Positions 17,217 to 25,514 of a stretch of DNA of 35,550 nt are shown one piece after another. The stretch is from Alphaproteobacteria bacterium. Lineage in GTDB: Bacteria; Pseudomonadota; Alphaproteobacteria; Caulobacterales; Parvularculaceae. The first letter of the stretch is position 1. Every line of letters begins with the position of its first letter. Where the stretch lies: contig JAUHYK010000044.1 in NCBI GenBank assembly GCA_030426465.1, positions 1-35,550 on the forward strand. Reading direction: 5' to 3'. Below the pieces are notes generated by a model, which was given only the letters and a program-made list of their open reading frames with translations, was not told where the DNA came from and made no database searches. The position numbers and the translations under genes were made by a program.

Positions 17217-18470
17217 TTACGGCGCCGGATCGCTCGCCGTGTGATCATGCACAATTTTCCAGGCGCCTGCATCGCGGCGCATCACCAGCGAAAAGGCGCC
17301 GCTTGACGTTTCAGCGCTGCGGGCGAGATTGAAACGCCCGGTGACGACAGCAACGTCATTGGTGACGAGTTTCACCTCAAGTTTTTCAAACCCGAGCTGA
17401 CCCAGCCCTTCTCCACCCGAATACCGGTCGCGATAACGTTTCATGGTCGCGTTCCAACCTCTGGTGACATTGACACCGGAAACGAATTTCAACTCATCGC
17501 TTTTCCAGTAGGAGCTCATGAAGCCGTCAAGATCGCCCTCATTCCAGGCGGCGGCCTGCGCCATCAAGGTGGCGCGAATGACATCGGCTGGCGTGCGGAG
17601 CTGGTTCGACGGCGCTGGGTCGGGCGCGGCGGCTTTTTCCGGCTGCGGCGCCGTGCTTTGCACTTCGGCAGGCTTTACAGGCTCAGGCGTTGGCGCAACG
17701 GCTGGTTCCGGTTGCGGCGCAGGAGCAGCCTCTTGAGCGCTCGCTTGCGTAACCGGCGTCGCCTGACGCGGGGCGTCAGGTTCTGCGCCCACAAGGCGGC
17801 CAACCGGCGAGGCTTGTGGACGTGTCGGCGGCTCAGCATGCTGCGCCACTAACTGCGCCGGCCCGCTCGCGGCCGCCTCAATAGGCGGCTGCGCCAGTAT
17901 CTTGCTCATTTCATCTTCGAGGGCGGCCGAAGGTTCGCTCGTCTCAACTTCAACTGTCTCAATGGGGCTCAACGCGGTAGGCTCTGACGCCTGTGCAAGT
18001 TGCTGAGGCTCACCTTGAGGGGCGGCTGCTGGCGCTGGTTCATCTACAATCGTTTCAGCAACGGCGGCAGGCGCGGGCGCTGGCTCAGGGGTTGGCTGCG
18101 CCGCCGCTTCCGGCGCTGGCCGCTTGGCCTCTACGACATAGTCGGAACCTGCCCCGGAAGCGTCTGCACGCAAGGCCGGCGCTGACTGTACGCAAACGAA
18201 ACCGGAAAGCGCGAGGCGCTTCACCATTGTGTCTGCTTTCTGGGCGCAAAAACTGTCAGAATTGTCTGCGTGATAGGGAACTGAAACATTTGCGCCGCCA
18301 CCACGCGTATAACGCACATCACAGCTTTGACCGACTGTACCAGGCGTTATAACTTCAATAACGCGCGCGTCCGAGCCGCGTGTGCATGTGGTTTTCGCTG
18401 CGGCGCCTTCAATCGCGCTTACAGCGACAGCCATCATCGCCAGCGCCGATGCTGATGCCACCCGTTTCAT
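17217..18470 (-). CDS. Secreted Ala/Pro-rich protein with C-terminal SnoaL-like domain
   Basis: 417 residues. A signal peptide (about 1-25) leads into a 75-residue segment with four cysteines (near 28, 49, 79 and 97), likely disulfide-bonded in the periplasm. A long linker rich in Ala, Pro, Glu and Gln (about 105-300) follows, and the C-terminal 115 residues fit a SnoaL/DUF4440-type NTF2 fold, with MAQAAAWNEGDLDGFMSSYW at the front and RRDAGAWKIVHDHTASD at the end. GGAGGGGG precedes ATG 18470. The architecture suggests an envelope protein whose last domain reaches a ligand or partner; function unknown. It converges on the Mrp gene with a 7-base gap. Confidence 0.75.
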   Translation of the reverse strand: MKRVASASALAMMAVAVSAIEGAAAKTTCTRGSDARVIEVITPGTVGQSCDVRYTRGGGANVSVPYHADNSDSFCAQKADTMVKRLALSGFVCVQSAPALRADASGAGSDYVVEAKRPAPEAAAQPTPEPAPAPAAVAETIVDEPAPAAAPQGEPQQLAQASEPTALSPIETVEVETSEPSAALEDEMSKILAQPPIEAAASGPAQLVAQHAEPPTRPQASPVGRLVGAEPDAPRQATPVTQASAQEAAPAPQPEPAVAPTPEPVKPAEVQSTAPQPEKAAAPDPAPSNQLRTPADVIRATLMAQAAAWNEGDLDGFMSSYWKSDELKFVSGVNVTRGWNATMKRYRDRYSGGEGLGQLGFEKLEVKLVTNDVAVVTGRFNLARSAETSSGAFSLVMRRDAGAWKIVHDHTASDPAP

Positions 18471-18658
18471 ATCCCCCTCCTCACTTTCCTTCCGATAATC
18501 CCGCCGCAGGGGACCTATCGCATCAACTGTATGCCAGAAGATCAGCCAGTTGCAGCCTAAACGCCGGAATTGCTTATACTATCGCGCGATCCGTGAACGC
18601 GCCGTCGCCAAAATACCTAAAAATTACCGCTCTTTGGAGGGGATTCGAGACTTCCGGT

Positions 18659-19537
18659 CGAGAATGAAAAATTGGCAAGGTTTAAATTTCGGATTGAATG
18701 CCTTCAATAACGCCTAAGAAGGAAAACTCACCATGAAGCTATGAAGAAAACAGGTTTGTGTCAGCTTCAGAACCCACCCGCGTAGCGCTTAGTTCGCCAC
18801 ACTTTTCTCTAAAATACTCATAGTATGTGCAGTCATGCTCATTACTTTCGTCAGCGGGAAATCTACCTACTTGGCGCGCGGTCAACAACGGAAATGTTTC
18901 TTCGCGTGGAAAGCTAGCATCACCATCTATTTCAGCTTCAACTACTGTGAGATAAATCTTTGAAGATGCGGCAATAAAAGCTTCGAAAATTTCCTGCCCT
19001 CCCGCAACAATTATTTCTTTGCCATCCTCTAATAGAGTGGCAGTATCAAGATATTCAACCGCTCGACTTATAGCTTCAGCGATAGATGTTACCGCAACCA
19101 CATTAGATTTTTTTGAAGAATTGATTTCATCCGCGAAATCCGGGTTCCGAGTAAGCACTATCGAAAGCCTACCAACCAATGGTGATCCGATTGACTCATA
19201 TGTGCGGCGTCCAATGATTACTGGTTTGCCAAGAGTTGCACGTTTAAAACGTTTTAAGTCGTCTTGCTGCCTCCACGGCAATTCATTGCTGCACCCGATA
19301 GTGTAATTGCGTGAGCGGGCAACAATGAGAGCAATCGGATAGTCAGCCAGTTTCTTAATTGATTCTGCTTGGGTCGCCGCTACCATATTTGGGGTCCGCC
19401 TGTAAATTTCCCACAAAATAGGGTGTTTATATCTGTTAAGATTCTATTAACAAGACCAGCGATTTTTTTCTACAGGTAAGATTTTAGCATTTGCTCGGCA
19501 AAACAACGGAAGCATCCCCCATTTACATCCGAGAATG
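18659..19537. other. AT-rich segment carrying the DHFR gene
   Basis: Base composition changes sharply: this stretch is near 42-45% GC by eye, while genes on both sides are near 60%. It holds one gene, the DHFR at 18739-19386, and AT-rich flanks. The 8-base word CGAGAATG occurs at 18659-18666 and again at 19530-19537, roughly at the two edges; it might be a target duplication or chance. No transposase, integrase or inverted terminal repeats were found. Confidence 0.45.
18739..19386 (-). CDS. folA: Dihydrofolate reductase
   Basis: 215 residues from ATG 19386 (AGGCGG 9 bases upstream); a TTG ten codons earlier is less likely. It reduces dihydrofolate to tetrahydrofolate with NADPH, regenerating the folate oxidised by ThyA, whose gene is nearby. 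DHFR features: IALIVARSRNYTIG, ELPWRQQDDLKRFK with the substrate-binding Asp, GKPVIIGRRTYESIG, the second Gly-rich NADPH motif VAGGQEIFEAF, and a YLTVVEAEIDGDASFP strand. It carries about 17 extra N-terminal residues and a 20-residue C-terminal tail. Codons are AT-rich, unlike all neighbours, which suggests replacement or transfer although the location is the usual one for folA. Enzymatic identity is firm. Confidence 0.9.
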   Translation of the reverse strand: MVAATQAESIKKLADYPIALIVARSRNYTIGCSNELPWRQQDDLKRFKRATLGKPVIIGRRTYESIGSPLVGRLSIVLTRNPDFADEINSSKKSNVVAVTSIAEAISRAVEYLDTATLLEDGKEIIVAGGQEIFEAFIAASSKIYLTVVEAEIDGDASFPREETFPLLTARQVGRFPADESNEHDCTYYEYFREKCGELSATRVGSEADTNLFSS

Positions 19538-19562
19538 GCCACCGCTTGACACAAGCGCGCCG

Positions 19563-20048
19563 TCACGTCGCCTTCTCTGCAAGCGCGGCGAGCGACGGGC
19601 CGGTCAGACGATAAACCGTCCACTCATCCATGGGCGCCGCGCCGAGCGATTTGTAAAAGGCGATGGATGGCGCATTCCAGTCGAGAACAGACCATTCCAT
19701 TCGTCCGCAATCGTTCTCGACGGCTATGCGGGCGAGCGCGGCGAGAAGAGCTTTCCCGGCGCCGACGCCGCGGGCACTCTCCCGGACAAAAAGATCTTCG
19801 AGATATAGCCCGTGTTTTCCAAGGAAGGTCGAATAATTGAAAAAATATAGCGCAAAGCCGACCGCCGCGCCTTCATATTCGGCGATGAGAGCGAATGCTT
19901 TCGGCGCTTCGCAGAACAGCGTGGCGTCAAGATGCGCCTCTGTCGCGACGACTTCATGAGAGAGTTTTTCATATTCCGCGAGGTCGCGAATGAAGCCTAA
20001 AATCAAAGCTTCATCGCCCTTCACGGCACGCCGGACCTTAACGCTCAT
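19563..20048 (-). CDS. GNAT family N-acetyltransferase, diamine acetyltransferase-like
   Basis: 161 residues, a single GNAT domain that transfers acetyl from acetyl-CoA to an amine. Motif A is clear: [26 protein letters not shown], from about residue 80 to 105, with the R-x-x-G-x-G/A pyrophosphate loop; [20 protein letters not shown] is motif B. The order [10 protein letters not shown] and the N-terminal RDLAEYEKL resemble spermidine/spermine acetyltransferase-type proteins, so a polyamine or thialysine-like substrate is plausible but unproven. Its ATG overlaps the thyA stop by 4 bases (ATGA), so the two are translated together. Confidence 0.85.
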   Translation of the reverse strand: MSVKVRRAVKGDEALILGFIRDLAEYEKLSHEVVATEAHLDATLFCEAPKAFALIAEYEGAAVGFALYFFNYSTFLGKHGLYLEDLFVRESARGVGAGKALLAALARIAVENDCGRMEWSVLDWNAPSIAFYKSLGAAPMDEWTVYRLTGPSLAALAEKAT

Positions 20049-20839
20049 ACTGCGACCGGCGCCTTGATATGGGCCTGCGCCTCATAACCCTCGATGGAGA
20101 TGTCTTCAAAGCTGAAGCCGAAAATATCCTTGACCGACGGATTGAGAACAAGCCGCGGCAATGGGCCGGGTTCGCGTTTTAATTGTTCGCGGGCCTGTTC
20201 CACATGGTTTGAATAAAGATGCGCATCGCCAAGCGTATGCACAAAATCACCCGGCTCGAGATCGCAAACCTGCGCAACCATGGCCGTCAATAATGCATAC
20301 GACCCAATATTAAACGGGACGCCGAGAAAGACATCGCCCGAGCGCTGATAAAGCTGGCACGACAACCGCCCATCCGCGACAAAGAACTGAAACAGACAAT
20401 GACATGGCGCGAGCGCCATTTGTCCGAGATCGGCTGGGTTCCACGCGCTCACAACAAGACGGCGGGACGAAGGGTTGGTTTTGATCTCGTTCACCACCCA
20501 TTCGATCTGGTCGATGGCGCGTCCGTCGGGCGCCGCCCAGGAGCGCCACTGCCGTCCGTAGACGGGACCAAGATCGCCTTTTTCATCGGCCCATTCATCC
20601 CAGATAGAAACGCCGTTTTCCTTCAGATATCGAATATTGGTGTCACCGGAGAGAAACCACAAAAGCTCGTGGATCACGGATTTTGTGTGCAGCTTTTTGG
20701 TCGTCAAAAGCGGGAAGCCGTCGGCGAGATCGAACCGCATCTGGTGGCCGAAAACGGCGCGCGTGCCGACGCCGGTCCGGTCCAGCCTTGCATCGCCGAC
20801 CTCAAGAACGCGGGCTAAAAGGTCAAGGTACTGTCGCAT
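20045..20839 (-). CDS. thyA: Thymidylate synthase ThyA
   Basis: 264 residues, exactly the length of the E. coli enzyme. It methylates dUMP to dTMP using methylene-tetrahydrofolate and releases dihydrofolate. The nucleophile is Cys146 in [12 protein letters not shown]; the phosphate-binding Arg is in RTGVGT near 21, [12 protein letters not shown] supplies further phosphate ligands, and [14 protein letters not shown] and HLYSNHVEQ are conserved. The frame is open for 149 codons upstream, but that part matches nothing in the family and overlaps the divergent DUF4153 gene. The Shine-Dalgarno (AGGAG) is rather far from the ATG. Confidence 0.97.
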   Translation of the reverse strand: MRQYLDLLARVLEVGDARLDRTGVGTRAVFGHQMRFDLADGFPLLTTKKLHTKSVIHELLWFLSGDTNIRYLKENGVSIWDEWADEKGDLGPVYGRQWRSWAAPDGRAIDQIEWVVNEIKTNPSSRRLVVSAWNPADLGQMALAPCHCLFQFFVADGRLSCQLYQRSGDVFLGVPFNIGSYALLTAMVAQVCDLEPGDFVHTLGDAHLYSNHVEQAREQLKREPGPLPRLVLNPSVKDIFGFSFEDISIEGYEAQAHIKAPVAV

Positions 20840-20968
20840 ATACGCAGCGAATCTCCTGTTTCCGGCGCAGTGTAACGATTGAGCGCCCGCGGCCAATGGA
20901 GCTTTTTCCCCGGCGCGGCGGGTGTTATCGTCAATACCGCCAGAGGGGCAAAAAAGCGGGGGTTCAGG

Positions 20969-22438
20969 GTGAGCGGCAATCGGGCGGATGATCAGGCTTT
21001 CTCGCCTGAAACCAGTGGAAAAGGGCTTGCGCTGCCAGGTCTCGTTATCGGGCTGCTCACGGGCCTCGCAGTCTATGCCATTGTGGAATACTGGATCGAC
21101 GGCCGCGACGACAATCCGCTGGCGCTCTCGGTTCTGTTTTTCACGGTCACGGCGTCTGCGGCGTATCTTCTGCTGGCTGAGTCCGGGCGATATCTGCGCC
21201 CGCTGTTTGGCGCGCTCACCATCGGCGCAATCCTGTTTGGGCCCGACTATTTTATCTTCAGCACCATGAGCGGCGACGAAACCCATTTGACGCCTTTTCC
21301 GGCGATCTTCTGGATGGCTACACGGGGGCTGGCCGCTTATCTTCTGGTTACGCTCGTAAAAGCCTCACATGAAAGCGGCGCGCCGCCTTCCTACGCGCCC
21401 GTCTTTTTTCACGGGGTGACAATCCCGCTGATTGCGGGCGGCGCAAAACTCTTCGCAGCGCTCGCTCTTATTCTTCTCTTCGCCTGGGCGCGACTCTTAA
21501 AAGAACTCGACGTCACCTTCTTTAACAAGCTGTTTCAGGAACCTTGGTTCATCCTGCCGTTTCTTGGGGGGATCGGCGGGCTTTCCATTGCCCTGATGCG
21601 CGGACTTCAATCACTGCTCGGCGCCTTGCGTTTTGTCCTGCTTCTTCTGGCGCGCATTCTCATGATGATCACTGCGCTTTTCACCCTGACGCTTCTCATC
21701 GTTTTCGCCGTCAACGGTGTCGGGCTTGTCTTCGACAGGCCCTACCCCAGCGCATGGATGATGGGGCTGGCGCTGTTGGGCATGTTGATCTTCAACGGTG
21801 TCTACCAGAACGGTGAAGGCGGCCCGCCGCCGCTATGGCTGCGCCTGCCGACCCTGATTACGCTTATCGGCTTCCCTGTCTATGCGGGGCTCGCCTTTTA
21901 CGCCTTTTACCTCAGAATTGACGCCTATGGACTAACGCCGCCGCGCATCGCCGGCATCGCCATTAACGGCCTTATCGCAGCCTATTCAATCGTCTGCCTG
22001 GCGGGGCTTCTGACGGAAGTGAACTGGCGTGGGAAAAGATGGATGCCGCTGGTCGGACCTTTAAATACGGCCATGGCCGCGCTTTGGGTCGCCGTCCTGA
22101 TTTTACTGGCAAGCCCGTTCGTCAATCCCTGGGCGATGAGCGCCAAAAGCCAATATGCGCTTCTCGCCAAGGAACGCATTGCGGCGGAAGACTTCGATTT
22201 CGGCTATTTGCGCTTCAGTCTCGGCAAGGATGGCGAGAGGATGCTCGACAAACTGCTGACCCTCGAGGCGCACCCGCAGGCTGTAGAAATTCGGGACGGG
22301 GTCGACCGCGCTCGCAGCGCCGACAGCTACTGGACGTATAAACACCCAGTCACGGCGCCGGGGCCGGAAGCCCTCCCGTTCACTTCGGAAGAAACCGAAA
22401 CCGGTCCGGACGATCCGGACGCAGCGTCAAACCCTTAG
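20969..22438 (+). CDS. DUF4153 domain-containing membrane protein
   Basis: 489 residues from GTG 20969, which has GCGGGGG just upstream; a TTG at 20879 in the same frame has no site. About eleven hydrophobic segments span residues 20-410, followed by a soluble C-terminal tail. The last part, [17 protein letters not shown] then [20 protein letters not shown], is the typical end of DUF4153 proteins in alphaproteobacteria. Inner-membrane protein of unknown function. It diverges from thyA and its stop overlaps the convergent XRE gene by 4 bases. Confidence 0.85.
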   Translation: MSGNRADDQAFSPETSGKGLALPGLVIGLLTGLAVYAIVEYWIDGRDDNPLALSVLFFTVTASAAYLLLAESGRYLRPLFGALTIGAILFGPDYFIFSTMSGDETHLTPFPAIFWMATRGLAAYLLVTLVKASHESGAPPSYAPVFFHGVTIPLIAGGAKLFAALALILLFAWARLLKELDVTFFNKLFQEPWFILPFLGGIGGLSIALMRGLQSLLGALRFVLLLLARILMMITALFTLTLLIVFAVNGVGLVFDRPYPSAWMMGLALLGMLIFNGVYQNGEGGPPPLWLRLPTLITLIGFPVYAGLAFYAFYLRIDAYGLTPPRIAGIAINGLIAAYSIVCLAGLLTEVNWRGKRWMPLVGPLNTAMAALWVAVLILLASPFVNPWAMSAKSQYALLAKERIAAEDFDFGYLRFSLGKDGERMLDKLLTLEAHPQAVEIRDGVDRARSADSYWTYKHPVTAPGPEALPFTSEETETGPDDPDAASNP

Positions 22439-22716
22439 GCGGTTTCGACGACCTTCAAAGGTTTGTTTTCTGCTTTTTCCAGCATGTGAATCTTGCGGTT
22501 GGGACCGTTATAGTCCTCAACCCCCTGGGAGATCGCATAACAGGCAAGACGCACTGAACGCGGAATTTTCACCTTGTCGCCGTCGCGCTCGCCTTTTTCA
22601 TAATACTGGATCATGCGGCGCTTCAGGCCGAGAAGTTGAGCTGCGTCTTTCTGGGACAAGCCCAGAGACTTTCGCCATTTCTTGAAATCGCTCGATTCCA
22701 TCTCGCCCGGCTCCAT
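22435..22716 (-). CDS. XRE-family helix-turn-helix regulator
   Basis: 93 residues from ATG 22716 (AGGGGGCG upstream); an ATG ten codons earlier has no site and one five codons later is also possible. The HTH lies at the N-terminus: FKKWRKSLGLSQKDAAQLLG, then LKRRMIQYYEKGERDG, matching XRE/Cro-type DNA-binding domains. The remaining part (PRSVRLACYAISQGVEDYNG) is seen in many small alphaproteobacterial regulators with no assigned target. It is transcribed away from the tmRNA gene, so both may share the region 22717-22802. Confidence 0.82.
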   Translation of the reverse strand: MEPGEMESSDFKKWRKSLGLSQKDAAQLLGLKRRMIQYYEKGERDGDKVKIPRSVRLACYAISQGVEDYNGPNRKIHMLEKAENKPLKVVETA

Positions 22717-22768
22717 CCAAAGCGCCCCCTGACGCCATGCGCACATAATGCATGGATGTTACAGAATC

Positions 22769-22774
22769 TTGACA
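22769..22774 (+). promoter_or_regulatory. Possible -35 element of the tmRNA promoter
   Basis: CTTGACA at 22768-22774 matches the alphaproteobacterial -35 consensus. The expected -10 position (about 22791-22797) reads AGGCCTT, a poor match, so only half a promoter is visible. Confidence 0.3.
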
Positions 22775-22802
22775 TTCTTGCCATTTTTAGAGGCCTTTGG
22801 GC

Positions 22803-23140
22803 CACGGGCCTTTAATTCTTTACGCGCCGGGCCTATATCTGGGCTGCTCGCGCAAGCGGGCTATGGCGATAAATGACCCGTGCAATAACCGTATCGGACC
22901 CGGGGGCGGTACCCGGCGGCTCCACCAAAACCCCTCCTTCCGGGGAGGCTTTGGCGGGGCCGAACTAGGATCGACGAGCGTCTAAAGACGATGTTTTCGC
23001 CCGGTTTGCCTCCGTTATTTGGCTAAAACTGAATAGTTGCTAATGACAACAATTCGGAAGGGCTCGCTCTTGCTGCTTAACGCAGCGGGGTAACCCGAAC
23101 ACTTAAAGTCCTGACGCCATCCAAGCGTCAGGCGGGGCTC
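22803..23140 (+). ncRNA. ssrA: Transfer-messenger RNA, circularly permuted two-piece alphaproteobacterial type
   Basis: Acceptor piece first: it ends with CGGCTCC-A-CCA at 22917-22927. The coding piece starts GGGGCCGAACTAGGATCGAC at 22956. The 7-base acceptor stem pairs GGGGCCG (22956-22962) with CGGCTCC (22917-22923) and contains the G3-U wobble that alanyl-tRNA synthetase needs. A 28-base internal spacer with its own hairpin separates the pieces. T stem is CCGGG/CCCGG with loop GGCGGTA. Resume codon GCT is at 23039, and the reading frame ANDNNSEGLALAA stops at TAA 23078-23080 inside the hairpin GCTGC/GCAGC (23072-23086). A helix CACGGG/CCCGTG (22803-22808 with 22877-22882) and a GCAA-capped hairpin (22846-22861) support the 5' boundary, which is approximate, as is the 3' end. 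tmRNA rescues stalled ribosomes and tags the product for proteolysis. Confidence 0.92.
23039..23080 (+). other. tmRNA tag reading frame (A)ANDNNSEGLALAA
   Basis: Thirteen codons from GCT to the TAA stop, preceded by AATAGTT, the conserved context upstream of the resume codon. With the alanine carried by the tmRNA itself the tag is AANDNNSEGLALAA. The start AANDN is the part recognised by SspB in this class and the end LAA is recognised by ClpX, both from knowledge of the system. Confidence 0.88.
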
Positions 23141-23179
23141 CCCCGGCGCCTGGCAACAGAAGCCGGGGACTTTATTTTT
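23140..23179 (+). terminator. Terminator-like hairpin after the tmRNA coding piece
   Basis: CCCCGGC (23141-23147) can pair with GCCGGGG (23162-23168), followed by ACTTTATTTTT, a good U-tract. It lies right after another stem, CCTGACGC/GCGTCAGG at about 23110-23132, that may belong to the tmRNA precursor. Confidence 0.6.
23146..23178 (+). repeat. 33-base direct repeat, copy 1
   Basis: This copy, which spans the right half of the terminator hairpin and its U-tract, recurs at 23249-23281 with 30 of 33 bases identical. The shared core is AGAAGCCGGGGACTTT. Confidence 0.75.
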
Positions 23180-23228
23180 CGGGCATATCAAGAAGCAAAA
23201 TGCTCCGGCGCCGGGGATTCTCGGATTT

Positions 23229-23244
23229 GCGGGCCATCGCCCGC
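23229..23244. other. Perfect small hairpin between the repeats
   Basis: GCGGGC-CATC-GCCCGC, a 6-base stem with a tetraloop, lies 4 bases before the second repeat copy. It may form part of a second terminator-like structure. Confidence 0.45.
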
Positions 23245-23248
23245 GGGA

Positions 23249-23281
23249 GCGCCTGGCGCCAGAAGCCGGGGACTTTGTTTT
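23249..23281 (+). repeat. 33-base direct repeat, copy 2
   Basis: Second copy of the repeat at 23146-23178, 103 bases downstream, again ending in a T-rich run (ACTTTGTTTT). CTCCGGC near 23203 could pair with its GCCGGGG. Located about 100 bases before sspB. Confidence 0.75.
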
Positions 23282-23381
23282 CCCATATTCTTCAACCACA
23301 ACCCGCCCGGTTCTGCTGGCCTCGCGTGAACAACCCCGCTACAACATCGGCGCATTTTGACGACCCGAAAGGCTTTTTGCG

Positions 23382-23888
23382 GTGAGTGAAGACATCGAGC
23401 TGGACTACAACGACCTGATTCAGGAAGCCCAGAAGCGGGCCTACCGCTTTCTGATGCGTGATGTCCTGAAGCTTGTGGCGGAGCTGGGAGATGCGCCGGG
23501 CGAGCATCACTTCTTCATTGAATTCCTGACTGGCGCCCCCGGGGTCTCCATCCCTGATCACCTCAAAGAGCAATATCCAGAGCGGATGACAATTGTCCTC
23601 CAGCACCAATTCGAGAACCTCACCGTCACCGATGACGAGGTTGGCGTCACCCTGTGGTTCAAAGGCAAAGAAGCGCGGCTTGAAATCCCCTTCGACGCCG
23701 TCACCCAGTTTGCCGACCCCAGCGCCCAGTTCGGGGTGAATTTCGACGTTTCAGGGCCCGAAAACGAAAACGGCGCAGCAGAGACTTCAGACGCGCCGGA
23801 AACCGAGGCCGAAGAGACCGTCGAAAGTGACCCTGACAAGAGCGAGGGGGCGGATATCGTCAGCCTCGATTCCTTCCGCAAGAAATAG
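23382..23888 (+). CDS. sspB: SspB-family protein, ClpXP adaptor for ssrA-tagged substrates (alpha type)
   Basis: 168 residues from GTG 23382 (AAAGG 9 bases upstream). It tethers ssrA-tagged proteins to ClpX to speed their degradation. The N-terminal substrate-binding domain (about 1-125) has YNDLIQEAQKRAYRFLMRDV, HHFFIEFLTGAPGVSIP and MTIVLQHQFENL, all typical of the alphaproteobacterial SspB group. An acidic flexible linker (about 128-155, rich in Glu, Asp, Ser) leads to a basic terminal peptide, VSLDSFRKK, in the place of the ClpX-binding motif. It lies directly downstream of the tmRNA gene that encodes the tag, which supports both calls, and upstream of fumC. Confidence 0.9.
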   Translation: MSEDIELDYNDLIQEAQKRAYRFLMRDVLKLVAELGDAPGEHHFFIEFLTGAPGVSIPDHLKEQYPERMTIVLQHQFENLTVTDDEVGVTLWFKGKEARLEIPFDAVTQFADPSAQFGVNFDVSGPENENGAAETSDAPETEAEETVESDPDKSEGADIVSLDSFRKK

Positions 23889-23991
23889 CGCCGCGACGAC
23901 GCGCCGCTTGCACGCCAGGCGGGCGCCGCCTTAAACCGCGCTCGCCGCCTTCTCTTGCCAATTCACATAACTCCTGCCGAAAGATCATATC

Positions 23992-25383
23992 ATGGCGAAA
24001 ACCCGCACCGAATCCGACAGCTTTGGCCAACTCAAAGTGCCCGCCGATAAATATTACGGCGCGCAATCGGCCCGTTCACTGATTAATTTTCCGATCGGTG
24101 AGGAAACAATGCCGGCGCCGCTGGTCCGCGCGCTTGGGGTCGTCAAACTGTCCGCCGTGCGCACCAATATGGCGCTAAAATCGATGCCGGCGAAAACCGG
24201 CAAGGCGATTGAAAAAGCCGCAATCGAAGTGGCGGAAGGAAAACTGAACGATCACTTTCCCCTATCGGTATGGCAAACGGGTTCCGGCACCCAGTCTAAT
24301 ATGAACACGAATGAAGTGATCGCGAACCGCGCGATCGAACTTCTCGGCGGCGTCATAGGGTCGAAAGATCCGGTGCACCCGAACGATCATGTGAATATGA
24401 GCCAGTCGTCTAACGACACCTTCCCGACCGCGATGCATATCGCCGCGGCTGAACAGATTGTGCACGAACTGGTCCCGGCGCTTGAACACCTTCATGAAGC
24501 GCTCGCCGCGAAACAAAAGGCTTTCGCGAAAATCATCAAGATTGGCCGAACCCATTTGCAGGACGCAACGCCGGTAACGCTCGGTCAGGAGTTTTCCGGT
24601 TACGCCGCCATGGTGAAGAACGGGATCAAGCGCGCCAAGGCTGTCCTTCCCGCGCTTTATGCGCTCGCACAAGGCGGAACCGCCGTCGGCACCGGCGTCA
24701 ATTCGAAAAAAGAATTCGCGAAAAAGTTTGCGGCTGAAGTCGCGGCCTATACCAAGCTTTCTTTCGTCACAGCGCCGAACAAATTCGAGGCTCTGGCGAC
24801 GCATGACGCCATGGTGGAGGCGCATGGCGCCCTCAACGAGATCGCGGTGAGCCTGTTCAAGATCGCCAACGACATTCGCTTGCTCGGCTCCGGCCCGCGT
24901 TCGGGCCTCGGCGAAATCTCGCTGCCGGAAAATGAACCAGGCTCCTCTATCATGCCGGGCAAGGTGAACCCAACGCAATGCGAAGCGATGACCATGGTCT
25001 GCGCGCAAGTGATGGGCAACAACACGACCGTTAGCTTCGCCGGCAGCCAAGGGCATTTTGAGCTCAATGTTTTCAAGCCGGTGATCGCCTACAACACATT
25101 GCAGTCGATCCGTCTCCTCGCCGACGCCTCGCGCTCCTTTACGGGTAAATGCGTCACTGGCATCGAAGCCAATGAGGCCCGCATCCGGTCGCTCATGGAA
25201 CAATCGCTAATGCTCGTGACCGCGCTGGCGCCGGAGATCGGTTATGACAACGCCACCAAGATCGCCAAAACGGCGCACAAAAATGGCACAACCCTGAAGG
25301 AAGAAGCGGTGAAGATGGGCCTTGTCAGCGCCGCCGATTACGACCGCATCGTCCGTCCGGAAAAGATGATCGGCCCCAAATAA
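23992..25383 (+). CDS. fumC: Class II fumarate hydratase FumC
   Basis: 463 residues, the normal length. It interconverts fumarate and malate in the citric acid cycle without an Fe-S cluster. Signature loop [15 protein letters not shown] at about 317-331 contains the catalytic Ser. Other conserved parts: [18 protein letters not shown], which binds the substrate carboxylates, [17 protein letters not shown], and [20 protein letters not shown]. The presence of SGTQSNMN and the exact ending KMIGPK separate it from aspartase and argininosuccinate lyase. ATG with GAAAG upstream; 103 bases after sspB. Confidence 0.97.
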   Translation: MAKTRTESDSFGQLKVPADKYYGAQSARSLINFPIGEETMPAPLVRALGVVKLSAVRTNMALKSMPAKTGKAIEKAAIEVAEGKLNDHFPLSVWQTGSGTQSNMNTNEVIANRAIELLGGVIGSKDPVHPNDHVNMSQSSNDTFPTAMHIAAAEQIVHELVPALEHLHEALAAKQKAFAKIIKIGRTHLQDATPVTLGQEFSGYAAMVKNGIKRAKAVLPALYALAQGGTAVGTGVNSKKEFAKKFAAEVAAYTKLSFVTAPNKFEALATHDAMVEAHGALNEIAVSLFKIANDIRLLGSGPRSGLGEISLPENEPGSSIMPGKVNPTQCEAMTMVCAQVMGNNTTVSFAGSQGHFELNVFKPVIAYNTLQSIRLLADASRSFTGKCVTGIEANEARIRSLMEQSLMLVTALAPEIGYDNATKIAKTAHKNGTTLKEEAVKMGLVSAADYDRIVRPEKMIGPK

Positions 25384-25514
25384 GGCTGAATTTCGGGGAT
25401 CTTCGCGCAAATTTTCCCCGGTTAACCTTTTACGCAGGCGTTGGACCGGTTCTTGCCTTACCCTTCGGGAGCGCGCACAGCGCGTGACGCATTTTGGGAC
25501 AAGGACGTTACGAC

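Noticed and set aside
20840-21286. N-terminal extension of thyA by 149 codons
   Set aside because: The extra sequence is basic and low-complexity, matches no thymidylate synthase, and overlaps the divergent DUF4153 gene; the 264-residue form is full length.
23015-23299. 94-codon minus-strand frame over the tmRNA and repeats
   Set aside because: It overlaps the tag-coding region and terminator hairpins of a structured RNA; no protein family is suggested.
24262-25203. 313-codon open frame antisense to fumC
   Set aside because: It mirrors a highly conserved gene; long antisense frames are common in GC-rich DNA.
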